From Rehmannia glutinosa (taxonomy: Eukaryota; Streptophyta; Magnoliopsida; Lamiales; Orobanchaceae): a stretch of 64,000 nucleotides of DNA. Below the pieces are notes generated by a model, which was not told the DNA's origin, searched no databases, and was given only the letters and a program-made list of their open reading frames with translations. This document shows positions 1-10,100 of the stretch, in pieces. The stretch spans positions 20,626,653 through 20,690,652 of the forward strand of contig CM071935.1 in the NCBI GenBank assembly GCA_016081115.2, written 5' to 3'. Both the position numbers and the translations under genes were made by a program. Within the stretch, counting starts at the first letter, position 1, and each line of letters begins with the position of its first letter.

Positions 1-383
1 CTGCTGTCAGGTAATTATCGCTGGTGAGTTTCGCAGACATGGAATCGGGCCTGGAAGCGAAAACTTCGTCCTGTTTTTGCAAAAACTCTCGAGCGAGTTC
101 AGGAGAGGTGACAGCGATGATGTGGATGTTGCCGAGGCGAATACATGCGATTTCGGTGTTGAGTTCTTGCATGAGTTTGTGTATCCATCGGAATGTTGGT
201 TTGCTTTTTATCATTTCGGGCAGGCAACCGATGATGGGGTAACCTGTCGGGCCTGGTGGGAGAAGAGGTGTTTTTTTTCTTCTTTGTTTTTAGAAACTTG
301 TGTAAGATTAGTGTGGCAAAACTGATAAGTATTGCTAGCAAGAATGAAATAATTTGGATCCAAAGGCTTTGTTTGTTTTCCAT
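1..383 (-). pseudogene. CYP79-like cytochrome P450, 5' exon, frameshifted and cut by window edge
   Basis: The minus strand encodes the N-terminus of a plant P450. A hydrophobic anchor (LWIQIISFLLAILISF) and a Lys-rich stop-transfer segment lead into the proline-rich hinge LLPPGPTGYPIIG, then PEMIKSKPTFRWIHKLM, NTEIACIRLGN and FASRP. The pattern RWIHKLM..NTEIACIRLGN is typical of CYP79, ER-anchored enzymes that convert amino acids to aldoximes in cyanogenic glucoside, glucosinolate and defence pathways. An A8 run (271-278) places anchor and hinge in different frames; seven A would restore the frame, so this is a real frameshift or a homopolymer sequencing error. I chose the Met at 383 over one at 488 because a TATA-like motif overlaps the latter. 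The heme-binding end lies outside the window. The family call is secure to P450, likely to CYP79; the substrate cannot be read. Confidence 0.8.
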
Positions 384-486
384 TAATGCTTGAAGGGACT
401 TGGAAATTTTGTTTTGAATGTTGTTATGTAATTGGAGGTAGTGTTTTAGACTTATATGTTGAATGTATTGAACCACAGCCTTGCCC

Positions 487-494
487 ATATATAA
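487..494 (-). promoter_or_regulatory. TATA-like motif upstream of the P450
   Basis: Reading the minus strand, TTATATATG lies within the near-palindrome CCCATATATAATGGG (484-498). Transcription would start about 30 bases downstream, near 455-460. That leaves a 5' leader of about 75 bases before the Met codon at 383 and excludes the Met at 488. This is motif-based only. Confidence 0.4.
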
Positions 495-641
495 TGGGAG
501 AGGGGGTAATTTTTATAGGGTTAATTAAATTAAATCCCTAAATTATGCGAATTTTTCCATCTTAACTCTTTTTATGGCACTTTCCCCCCTAAAACTTAAC
601 ATTTTTTGTACACTTTATCACTTCCACAGTCCACAGGTAGA

Positions 642-833
642 CAATGGCATAGCTAGGAAAAATATAGGAGTGGACCGATACACAAAAATAGTGTGGGCCA
701 GATAAAAAATCTAAAAAAGACCATATAAAATAATCTAAAAAATGTTTTTAGTTGTAATTTATATGATTATTCTTGGGTTTTCTATGACTTTTGTGATCAG
801 CCAACCCCATTATCTTGTCTGGCTCCGCCGTTG
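642..833. mobile_element. MITE-like element, copy 1 (ends CAATGGC.. / ..CTCCGCCGTTG)
   Basis: The left end reads CAATGGCATAGCTAGG and the right end GGCTCCGCCGTTG. They are imperfect inverted copies of the ends seen in a second copy at 41429-41554 (CAATGGCGGAGCCAAG / CTTGTCTCCGCCATTG). Both copies share an interior 'ccgatacac..aaaata..gtgggcc' segment. It has no coding capacity and is a non-autonomous DNA element of unknown superfamily. The remaining sequence between the P450 and 1319 is AT-rich and I see nothing else in it. Confidence 0.5.
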
Positions 834-1319
834 ATCTAAGATGTATATATCAAAGCTCGCACACATTCATCTATAAATCAGGGCCACAAAATCTTTAGGT
901 TGCTTACTAGAATTTGGAAGCATCAGGCCTTCGCTTGCGGCCAATTTTCATTAAAAGTCCTGTTTGGATTTGGTAGTATATTTAACACATACAGACAAAA
1001 TGCATTAAAATTTTGACACAAATTTTGCAAAACCTCAAAACGAATGCCAGCAAAATTTCTGTAAATATCGATTATATCTAACAAATCTTCTTACATCCAC
1101 TTATTAATGCGAAAAACATTTTATTGTCAAGCATTTATTTCGAAAAATACAACGTTAGGACCGAATTCATAATGTTTCACTAATCTAGCAATTTAGCTGA
1201 TAACAGGCCATGAAAAATGGTTGATCCTGTGCAAAGAGAGGGGCAAACTCAGGGATAATTAGAAGCAACTGATTACTGGAAGAATTAATTTTTGCATCTT
1301 ATCTCAATATAATGAATTA

Positions 1320-1454
1320 GCAAAATTATTTTTTTAATCTTCTAAGTGGACCAATTTGGAGATTTGGTCCTTACTTTTTTTATTTTCTGAAATTAGTCCT
1401 TTAAATGAATATTTTTCAGAGATTCCGTCCTATTACCTACTCTAGCAGGTAAAA
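1320..1454 (+). repeat. Isolated fragment of the MULE terminal repeat found at 3985 and 13951
   Basis: The segment beginning GCAAAATTATTTTTTTAAT and containing 'gtggacc', 'ggagatttggtcc' and 'cagcaggta'-like blocks is homologous to both long inverted ends of the 10-kb element at 3985-13951. It stands alone here, next to an LTR fragment, so it is a relic or the end of a non-autonomous relative. Confidence 0.6.
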
Positions 1455-3110
1455 GTAATGCATGCGGAAGCTACTAACAAACGAAAAACGAACAAAAGCA
1501 ATACGAAACTTTGGAAAGAAACGTAAATTGCAATGAAAAAAGATAAACATCAAATTTTAATATGATTGACATGTATTTTGCATGTATTTTGGGCTTGATC
1601 TTAGCTAGAATGTGTTGATATGCATGCATTATATGATTAAATAGGGTTTTATTCCTGTTTTGTGGAAAAGGATTACATTTTGCTCGTTTTGTAGGAATTT
1701 ATCGATAATTGTAGCATTTTGGCAACAATTCGTAGCATTGCAATCGCCAATACTTGACTTGAAGTACGAAGTTTGGAGTCGAATCGAGAAGAAATCAGAC
1801 GAACCGGGCGAAAAACGGAAGAAAAAGGCCAAGAGATAGGTTCTGCAGGTGAGCACGGGCAGGGCGTGCTCCCTTGCACGGCCCGTGCTCAACCTATAAG
1901 TGAAGACTCTGAGTTCGGCTACCAGCACGGGCAGCCCGTGCCATAGGGCACGGACCGTGCCTCTTGCAGACTTCTGAACAAACCATGCGGCACCCAGCAC
2001 GGGCTGGGCGTGCCATACAGCACGGCCCGTGCTCCTCTGCGGGAAAAAACAGAGTTTGATCCGTTTTCAACTAGGTTTCGACCCAAACGAAGTACAAATA
2101 GATACGGGGTGACCACAAACAGGGACACGCTGATTTTTGCCCTAGAAACCAGAGAAAAGAGCAATTCCCCACCGGAGATTCGGAGAGATCGATCAAGACC
2201 GCAATCACACCTTCGAGGATTGAAGATAGATCGAGAGATCATCATCATCCCCGAGTTCACTCATTCCATAGCATCGTTATTTCAATTAGTTAGATTTTGA
2301 ATATGAATAAATTGTCTATGAATTATTTATCTTCGATGTCTGGCTAAACATCTTGTGATTCCCGGGTCTGGGAGTAGGTTAATGAACACTTTTATTTGAT
2401 GATTAATGATAATTGAAGTTAATGTTTTCTTCATCCATTCAAGTACTTTGCTTTAATTCTTGTTTTATCAAAAGGCCATTGATTTAAACTTGTTTGATGT
2501 ATTGATTCATAATTCTAACCGATGAGTTTCAATACTAGATCTTGAGTACTTGACACAAATAGCTTGCATGATTGAGAAGTCTGTGAATATTTGTGAGACC
2601 TTATAATCTTTTGAACTTTTGGGAGCTGGATATCTCATGTTGAGTAGAGATGCTAACATAGATATTCTAATCAACGCTTTTACAAACATCTCGAGAGGGA
2701 GAGGGTAAATTACTTTGGTGATTGGTCTATAGAGAAGAATACGCTTAACTTTGGTTTGATTAATCTGATAATAAAAGTGGGATATTAATCAAACCATAAC
2801 CCAGATCCATTCATTCATAGTTGATCTTTCAATCGCTCTTTGCTTTGTTTCTTTTAGGATAAATTTACTTTAGTTTATAAAATCAATCCCCCTCAATTTC
2901 GATAGTCTAAATAAAAATAAGGCTATTATAATCCAATAATTAGTACATTAATTTATTAGTCCCTGTGTGATTCGACCTTGCTAACCCTATTCTATAAACT
3001 GCACCGTACACTTGCGGTGAAGCTAAAAAATAAGGCGAACATAATATAATTCAACCCTCTAAAAATAATAACAAAACAACTATTTAAATATCAAAATTCT
3101 ACCACGGTAA
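1455..3110 (-). repeat. LTR fragment (same family as 15597-16292), split by the solo LTR
   Basis: Positions 1455-1562 (from 'atgcatgcggaagct') and 3042-3110 ('taatataattcaaccctct..') together match a continuous stretch at 15600-15760. In that copy the same sequence is the U5 end of an LTR next to a tRNA-iMet-type primer-binding site. The 1.48-kb gap is exactly the solo LTR at 1563-3041, so this LTR relic was the insertion target. Confidence 0.65.
1563..3041 (+). mobile_element. Solo LTR of an Athila-type Ty3/gypsy retrotransposon
   Basis: The 1479-bp segment starts TGATTGACATG, ends GGCGAACA (TG..CA) and is flanked on both sides by TAATA (1558-1562 and 3042-3046), a perfect 5-bp target duplication. 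It is homologous, in opposite orientation, to the LTRs at 52379-53818 and 63416-64000. No internal region, primer site or polypurine tract is present, so it arose by LTR-LTR recombination. It carries the GC-rich palindromic cassettes (1848-2040) described in the findings. Confidence 0.9.
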
Positions 3111-3159
3111 AACTCTTCACTTAACAGTAAATATAGAAGATAAACAAAAATAGAATCGT

Positions 3160-3676
3160 ATACATATAAATCACTTTCTAAAATATAAGATAACTAAAAT
3201 CATAATAGATAACAAAATAGATATTATATCTCCATCATTCTCTCTGGGATCGAGACGATTCGTCCTTGAATTGGAAGAGAGATCATCACTAGAAGAACTG
3301 TCAAACCATGGAGGGGCGCGAGGAGGACGAGGCGAGAGAATAAATCTATTTAGTCTAGCCACAAAATCCCCTGCAACTAGAATATCATCTTTCCTCTCAT
3401 CAATTTGAGTTACACGAACAACCCAGACAAATACATCAGCACCGCAATCCAATAAATAACACTTGTTATATTCCAGAATTGACTTGGAAAGTTCACCATC
3501 TACACACTTAACTTGACCATCAAGTATACTATAAAGTTGGGGAGGAGCCTTCTCCGAAATGAAATCATCTTCATTAGCAGCCATTTTTCCAATTGGAGCA
3601 AACCCGCCAAACAGGACCCAAAATTAACCAAACTCTAACTCAGCTTGTAACTTTCCATCATCAACAATGGCAACAT
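3160..3676 (-). pseudogene. Villin (gelsolin-domain) gene fragment abutting a CACTA end
   Basis: On the minus strand, from 3676 downward, the reading VAIVDDGKL..FWVLFGGFAPIGK..PPQLYSI..GELSKSILE.NKCYLLDCGADVFVWV.RVTQIDERK matches the gelsolin-repeat region (around G5) of plant villins, which bind and bundle actin filaments. An in-frame TAA sits just before FWVLFGGF, where villins normally have Glu, so the copy is broken. After residues resembling DFVA the similarity ends and the frame runs on as an unrelated tail (PRPPRAPPWFDSSSSDD..) to a stop near 3171, giving an apparently chimeric ORF of 137 codons from Met 3584. The upstream end stops exactly at the CACTA terminus (3677). It may be a villin pseudogene hit by the transposon or a captured exon left beside it. 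Confidence 0.75.
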
Positions 3677-3975
3677 CACTACAAGAAAATAACAGAACAT
3701 CGACGGATTTTCCATCGTTAAACAAAGAAAATCCGTCGGTAAAAAGATTTATCAACGGATTAGCGATGGAAAATTTTTGTCTTTAAATTTTGGGTCGCGA
3801 AACCATTAACAACGCAGGAAGCTTATCACGTCTCTAATTAGCAACGGATTTATTCGTCGGTAAATTAGTCAATCCCATCGGTATAACTTGGTAAATAATT
3901 TTATTTTTGTAACAAATTAGCAACATAATTGTCCGTCGTCAAATATCGCGATGGATAAAACCATCGCAAAAATAA
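3677..3975 (-). mobile_element. CACTA (En/Spm) transposon terminus with subterminal repeats
   Basis: The end reads CACTACAAGAAAAT, the canonical plant CACTA terminal inverted repeat. It is followed by many copies, in both orientations, of short motifs such as GACGGATTTTCC and AATCCGTCGG, the subterminal transposase-binding repeats of this superfamily. The same repeats reappear at 13961-14220. The simplest reading is that 3677-3984 and 13952 onward are one CACTA end split by the Mutator-like insertion at 3985-13951. Because the transposase coding lies at higher coordinates on the minus strand, this is the 3' end of the CACTA. Confidence 0.8.
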
Positions 3976-4452
3976 GGATAATTAGGTAAAATTATTTTTT
4001 TAGTCCTCTAAGTGGATCAACTTGGAGATTTGGTCCTCGCTTTTCTCAATTTTGAAAATTGGTCCGTTAAATGAATTTTTTTCAGACATTTAGTCCTGCA
4101 ACCTGCTACAAAAGGTAAACTTTACCTGTTGTTTGACATGGAATTGTTTTTAAAAAAAAATAATATTGACATTGAGTTGGCAGTCTACATGGAGCTTGGG
4201 GCATTTAAACCACATTGACTTTTAGGGCACATGTGGCACATTATGTGTCCTAATTTATCATAAGAATAGTTTTTTAAATAATTTTGATTTTTAAAAATTA
4301 CATTATATTTATAATAAATTTAAATAAAATCAATATAATATTATATTTAAGATTCTAACATTAAAATTTTAAATAAAACAAAAAATAGTTTAGACAAATT
4401 AATAAAAAATAGAAAATAACCCCGACCCCCAGCCCCGCGGGTCCCCAACCCT

Positions 4453-4884
4453 TCATCCCCCTCCGCCACTTTCACTTTCTTCGTGGGTTTCAAATAGGTA
4501 AAATGACTGCATTCTTCGAGTTTCTGCAAATTGGCCTCTAATAATTACTGGGCATTCTTCCATGTTTTCTTTATTTGCAAGCTTGACAACTAATTTTGAG
4601 AAATCTGAATCTGTTTCGTCAAATTTACCAGTTGGAGCCCTAACAAAATTGTTGGTCAATACTTCAAATCCGTTGCTGCCCGTTCAAAATTGATTTGGGG
4701 AATAGCTACTCATGAAGAGGCGACTAGATTGGTGGTAGTATCCAGCGGCTACGATGTCGGAATGGCCAGCGCTGAAACTGTGGCGTGTGCGAACTCAATG
4801 TTGGTATTTTTGTTTTCTGTTTTTCCGGCCAAATCGTGGCCAGAGGTCAACGAGGCAGTGGTCTTCTGGGTTGAGGAGTTATGA
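4453..4884. other. Unassigned MULE interior, possible captured gene fragments
   Basis: The minus strand 4659-4453 reads an open stretch (MTNNFVRAPTGKFDETD.., 68 codons) with gene-like composition, and GC content is higher than in the surrounding AT-rich DNA. I do not recognise it. MULEs often carry captured host exons, which would fit, but no parent gene can be named. The plus-strand 64-codon ORF at 4690-4884 ends within the MITE target site. Confidence 0.25.
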
Positions 4885-4885
4885 G

Positions 4886-5171
4886 TAGAGCTGGCAATGG
4901 GCCAACCCAAACCCATCGGGCTTTTGCAAAATTTTGGGCCGGGTCGGGCCGGCCCAATTTTGGTCGGGCCTCAAAATTGCTTGGCCCAGCCCAGCCCATG
5001 CATATAACCTATGTACAAATTTTCGGGCCGGTCCAAAAAAGTTGGGCAAGCCCGGCCGTCGGCCAAGGCCAAATAGGCCGACTTTTTCGGCCTAAAATTT
5101 TAGCCCAAACCCACTCAAACCTCGGTCATTTGGTATTTTACCCATGGCGGGGATGGGTTTTGCCACCTCTA
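4886..5171. mobile_element. hAT-type MITE with perfect 8-bp target duplication
   Basis: The 286-bp element starts TAGAGCTGGCAATGGG and ends GGGTTTTGCCACCTCTA, imperfect inverted ends of the common plant hAT pattern TAG-G-TGGCAA. It is flanked by GTTATGAG at 4878-4885 and 5172-5179. The interior is full of short GGCC/GGGCC runs in both orientations. The 101-codon plus ORF across it is a by-product of that composition. Confidence 0.92.
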
Positions 5172-5832
5172 GTTATGAGTTGGTAGTATTGAATGGTATT
5201 GTAGCCGATAAATTGGGGTAAAATCAAGAACGACCTCTTTTTAGGTTTCAGTTACAACTTTAGCCTTTCTTATTAAAAAGAATCGATTATTCATTGATGT
5301 TCCCATTATACCCTTTATAACAAGTAAGGAAACATGATCATATTTGTTCCAGATTTCACAGAATATGAGCACCCTCATTTTCTATCATCTGTTTCGTTCG
5401 TGGCATTGTTATACCTACTTAGATCCAGTCTCTATTCAGATGTTTTAAATGGATCATGTCAGGTTTCCAGCCGATAAACTTAACAGGACATAATTCTATA
5501 AAGTTCTCATAATTCTATCTTATCAGTTCCAAACTAAGGTTTATAGGTGAAAATGGAAATAGTCCATTACGACCATATCAGGCCCAAAATATTTTTACAA
5601 AATTAATAATTTCCTTAAAATTCATACATCTCTTTGACCGATAACCGCACCATGTGAGATGGATTGCAAGGCCACCAGTCGATAAATCACTGCCCCTAGA
5701 CCGTTTGACAGATGTCTCCGTTTCAGCAATGGCTCAGCACAACTTTTGTTTGTTTCCTACTCCAAGCATATAGGATAATTCTTAAAAAGAATAAACTAAT
5801 AGAACATTATGAACACATGTTGAACAAAAGCC

Positions 5833-5838
5833 TTTATT
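5833..5838 (-). terminator. Poly(A) signal of the pararetroviral pregenomic RNA
   Basis: AATAAA on the minus strand lies about 220 bases downstream of the TATA box at 6058-6066. Caulimovirids place the poly(A) signal this way so that the pregenomic RNA is terminally redundant. Confidence 0.5.
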
Positions 5839-6057
5839 TATTAAGAATTTAAAGAGAAATTTATTACATCAGTAATCTCCTTTTGGCAGGAGAATACTTG
5901 TTTAGCCTCTCATGTATGAGGCTTGCACTCCTTACACATAAACAGAAAAACTGAAAAACACTGAAAAATTTAAACACTCAGCTATTTTTACAAAGGAAAT
6001 CTTATTTTGGAAAACTAAGGGATGTTGATCAATGCCTTTAGTCTTCCGAAAACCTTG

Positions 6058-6066
6058 TTTATATAG
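6058..6066 (-). promoter_or_regulatory. Pararetroviral pregenomic-RNA promoter (TATA box)
   Basis: CTATATAAA followed by CAAGG reads on the minus strand, downstream of the last viral ORF and upstream of the poly(A) signal. Position and motif match the intergenic promoter of caulimovirids. The region 6067-6337 would hold the enhancer part; no individual element is certain. Confidence 0.55.
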
Positions 6067-6337
6067 AGGTAACTAATGCCTCTATCTCCTTGGATTCTCA
6101 CTCCCACTTGCTGAGAGTAGTGGATGTTTTATCATCTTCACATGGCGTTGGACCCATTCTTGTCTTGTATCCAAGGCATTCTGATAAGGCTCCAAAGCCT
6201 GCTGACTTGTTTCCTTCGTCTTTTAATGGATTAGAAGGAATCTTTCTATCACCTATTTCGCCCCACCTTTTGTCTTTTTGAAAAGTGAGTCTCCGCGTGT
6301 ATGGAGTCACATGTCTCCGCTAAATCTGTTGGGGAAT

Positions 6338-7625
6338 CTACTTTTTTGGTGCTCCCCGAATTATTGGATAATTTGGCAATTTTTGTGACTTCCCTTCTCC
6401 ATCTCTGGGACGTCTTCGATCAACTTTTGGTCGGAATTCTTTGCCAAATTCTGGCTTATTTTGATTTCGACATGGGCAAATACGATTTTTCCAGTGGCCA
6501 ATATGAGCCATATTGCAATATTTCCGACGAGTTTCTTTACTCACCGGCAACTTGTTTTCCCAAAAAAGACTTCTCTTGTTCTCGAACAGGTCTTCTGCAA
6601 ATCTTGTAGTTTTTCCTGTCATGGTATTTAACAGGAATGATCCATTCACAGAATTCTGCTAAAACTTGAACGGGAACTTGACTTTGTCCATCTCTATAAG
6701 ACATACCCATAAACCCCATGCTCGTCTTGTTGAAATTTGATCTTCAGTAAAAGATGTAACCAGGGTAACTTCTTCCGAACTTGTTTCCTTGATTGTTTTG
6801 AAAGCACGTTCATCTAGCCTTCGAAGCCGCATGTAATGAAAGACTTCATGATTGCCTTTTCCCATGGGTTCTGGAGCTACACTAATGAAATACAGTTCCA
6901 AGGTATCGCTGCGTTTCAGGCTCTCATTGTTAGACCAGCATTCGTATACCGCTTCCTGAATCCATTTGGGTAATAGTTTTATCTCTGGAAAAATAGGGGA
7001 GGTAGTATAGATTGAAGTCAGGGCTCCAAATTCATACCATCGCTTGACCTCGTGTGGATTAGAGTTTGGTAACATCCATACCCTTGGATATTTTCCAGAA
7101 ATGTCGATCTTCATTTTTTCTGGATGTATCCCTTGTCTTGAAATAAGTTTCTCCCAATTTGTTTGATATTCCTGCCAAGAAGAAGAAACTTTAATCTCGT
7201 TAGTATCAACCTTAGAATTACCCATCATAGGCCTAAGATTGATCTCTTTGTCTTTTACCCTGGACGTGCTGGGTTGACATGATAACTCAGGATTTGACTC
7301 TGGAGTATCATCTTTTCTTTGGGCCAACATTTCTGCCAGCTTAGGACCTATGCTAGAGGCACTTGAATCTTATGCTACCAGTTGGGGAGCCACGTGCTCT
7401 AAACGCTCCTTTTGCTTATTAGCGGCCCGGAGGAGTGGCCCTTTAAATGCCAATCTCAAATGAGAATGAGATCGAATACAAGCTCGTATGTAATCGGTTG
7501 CTTTGTCCCGATAATTCTTTTGCAACCTTCCGGCCAAATCAGCATTGATGGCCAGAGTGTCAAATTCTCAGAGAAGCAACTCAAGATGATCGTCGAGGTG
7601 TCTTGATGCTGTGAGGATGGAATCA
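6338..7625 (-). pseudogene. Last pararetroviral ORF, transactivator (TAV/inclusion-body) position
   Basis: A largely open minus-strand frame runs from about 7620 through a charged, helical N-terminal part to a conserved-looking core (Met 7330 to stop 6659, 223 codons) with a WEKLISRQGI..PRVW.. block and W/Y-rich segments, and then continues frameshifted to about 6338. In caulimovirids the ORF following RNase H encodes the translational transactivator/inclusion-body protein that permits reinitiation on the polycistronic RNA. The assignment rests mainly on position and general character. In-frame stops near 7372 and 7540 and at least one shift near 6650 break it. Confidence 0.55.
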
Positions 7626-7628
7626 GCT

Positions 7629-8100
7629 TCAATTCCCTCCATCTCTTGTTAGAAAATCTGCAAGAATATTTTCATGAGATTTTATAATGACAATATCATA
7701 ATCATAATATTGGCATTCGGCTTGCCATCTAAGTAGTCTAGCCTTTTCTGGTTTTGATTCAAATTTAATTTTCAGAAAAGCCTTGACACTTGAATTATCA
7801 ATTTTTAAAGTAAGCTTTTTAGCCAGTAAAAATAAAGGCCATTTTTTGAAAGCCTTTCTGACTGCAAAGAATTCTTTCTCGTTTATATGCAATCGATTTG
7901 CTTCACTGTCTGTAAAAAGACCGCTGCAATATCTACATGGCACTTCACCGTTTGTTGTGACTTTTGTAAGAACTGCTGCCCACCAATAGTTACTAGCATC
8001 TGTATATAGAACCAGTTCATCTTCATCTTGTGGAATTGCAAGTTTTGGAAGCTTTTTGCAAACTTCCTTAAGCTGCTTTATTCCTTATTGACGTTCATCT
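7629..8100 (-). pseudogene. Pararetroviral RNase H domain
   Basis: The minus strand shows the four acidic landmarks of a retroelement RNase H: the D in LVLYTDAS (around 8000), the E in NEKEFFAV, the D in LKIDN and the D in LADFLTRD near the end (about 7640). The domain removes RNA from the RNA-DNA hybrid during reverse transcription. It is the C-terminal part of the pol ORF; an internal stop lies near 8085 and the frame is separated from the RT by shifts between 8100 and 8410. Confidence 0.8.
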
Positions 8101-9343
8101 TCCCATTTGAATATGGCATCTTTTTTGAGCAATGGGCTAAACACCTTCCTATAATGTGCTAGATTATTTATGAACATTCCAGCAAAATTAACAACTCCGA
8201 GAAAACTTTGAAGATGTTTCTTGTCTTTCAGCATATTTGGAAATCTTGTATCTTTTCCACAATATGACTTTGTAGGATGATTTCAGATTCATCGATTTCA
8301 ATTCCGAGGAATTCAATCTGCCTTGTCGCAATTACTGCCTTCTTTTCTGAAAGCACTGGTCCTTCATTGTGACAAACATCTGAAAATATTTCCAAATGTT
8401 TGAGGTGTTCTTATATGTTCTTTGATGCAATTAAGATATCATCAATGTATACGAACATGAAACTAAAATAATCTTTGAAGAGATTATCCATCTTCCTTTG
8501 ATATATTTGAGGTGCATTAGCCAATCTCATAGGCATCACGTTCCAAATATAATGTCCTTGTGGTGTTGAGAAAGCTGTGAACTTATTACTTTCTTCATCC
8601 ATCTTAATCTGATCAAATCCAGATTTGCAATCGAACCTTGAGAATATCTTGGCACCTTTGATGCAATTAAGTAGATGTTCTCTGCTTGGGTTATAGTATC
8701 CATCGAATTCCAAAATGTTATCAATCCCTTTTGTAGTTAATAACAAGTCTTGGTTTTTCTCTTTTAATTTCTCCATGATTTCTGACTAAGAATCCTGGAC
8801 TGCTGTATGGAGAAACTCCTGGTGAAATCAACTTAAGTTCAAGATGTTCCTTAAGTATCGTCTGCATATCCTCACGATCCTCCTGGTTCATAAGGATTGA
8901 TTTGAATCTCACGAACTTGTACTCCTTTTCTGGTTTAACTTTTAAGGAAGCTTTGAGCTCGTTCTTGTCCCACCATGCCAAAGGATTTTCATTATAATTC
9001 CTTTGGATCCTCTTCTTGATATCCTCGAGTGATATTTGTTCTTTTATGGTAACATCACTCTGTGGATTCTCCATTAAGCTCATTATTAATTCAGCAATAG
9101 CATCTGGAGGTACTCGTTCTTCTTCTTGTATTCTGGATGAATACGAGTTATTATCCCATCACTTTGTATCCTTTTGCTTCGAACTATATTGTCGAAAGGA
9201 TAATAATGCATCACCAAATCTTCTTTTATCCGCAATTTTTGGATTTCGAATTTTGGCTTCATCACCACGCTTGCTGTGAAAATGAATAGGCATTTTTCTG
9301 TAAAATGCTTCCCGCAGTCTCTGGACAATAATCTTATGATCAC
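8100..9343 (-). pseudogene. Pararetroviral reverse transcriptase
   Basis: Three frames in succession (9343-9086, 9083-8721, 8776-8411) give a Ty3/caulimovirid-type RT: KEKPRLVINYK near 8730, KIFSRFDCKSGFDQIKM, FTAFSTPQGHYIWNVMP, and the catalytic FVYIDDILIAS with YIDD at 8438-8449. The fragments belong to one ancestral ORF broken by small indels. Beyond YIDD the thumb region is recognisable to about 8200 (EIDESEI.., FLGVVNFA..) in shifting frames. Confidence 0.88.
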
Positions 9344-9579
9344 ATAATGTTGTTAAAATAAGTCTTCTTGTCTCATTCTCCTATGTGAATCTCTTAAATG
9401 TTTGTAGGAAATTGTTTCCTAGCAAAACATTTGCTCATGTATCGAGGAAATAGATTGGTGGTGTCTTCACTTTATACCATAGGGTACCGTCTGCGCCTCC
9501 GATCATGATTTCTGCTTGTTTAATTCCTTTGTTAAGAATAAGAATTCTTTTAGAGAAATCTCTTCATGCAATAGCTGGT

Positions 9580-10079
9580 AAATCTTCTCAATATCTTTAG
9601 GAAAAACATCCGCTTTGCTGCGGGACATATTCCGGACTTTGAGTCAATATAGGCGGCCAAATACTCGACCTTGTATTCATCATATAACATTCCAATCGAA
9701 ATATATATAGAGAATGGGCTAGAGGTCATCTAATTCTGTATCTTTTATCAGCCACTATGAACTCCATTCCATCTTGTAATATTTCCCAAGGTTTATAATC
9801 CTCAAGAAATTTAATACCCAGTATTAATTGCTCTGGGATTTTCCTTGCTACTCCTGTGATAGTCAGCTCAATTTCACCCATCTTTAGACTTCCTTGATAC
9901 CTTCCAACTATAGGTTGTTGGAGATAATACAGAACATCACAAGGAAAAATAGTATCCTTTTGAGTGATGTCAAATATTACTTCAACTTCTCTCCACCCTT
10001 TTGGACATTTCATCTCTCCTTGTGTTTTCTCTTCCCAACGGCTACTGCTTATCATTTTGTCTTGTTGGAAAGATATCAT
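9580..10079 (-). pseudogene. Pararetroviral protease region (pol N-terminus)
   Basis: Near 9655 the minus strand reads AAYIDSKSGICPA, a damaged form of the pepsin-like active-site motif (normally D-T/S-G) at the expected place before RT. The preceding open frame (Met 10079 to stop 9726, 117 codons) contains ILGIKFLEDYKPW, which resembles the flap-distal ILGxxFL element of retropepsins although it lies upstream of the active site. It may be the C-terminus of the movement-protein polyprotein instead. The domain would release capsid and pol products. Confidence 0.55.
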
Positions 10080-10100
10080 CCTTGGCGCAACTCTGAGACT

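Noticed and set aside
99..260. C-terminal part of the minus ORF from 488 as a real protein tail
   Set aside because: After the A8 run this frame gives a His/Arg-rich nonsense tail, while the neighbouring frame gives an excellent P450 match.
6301..6649. Plus-strand 102-codon ORF
   Set aside because: It is opposite the last pararetroviral ORF and has no support.
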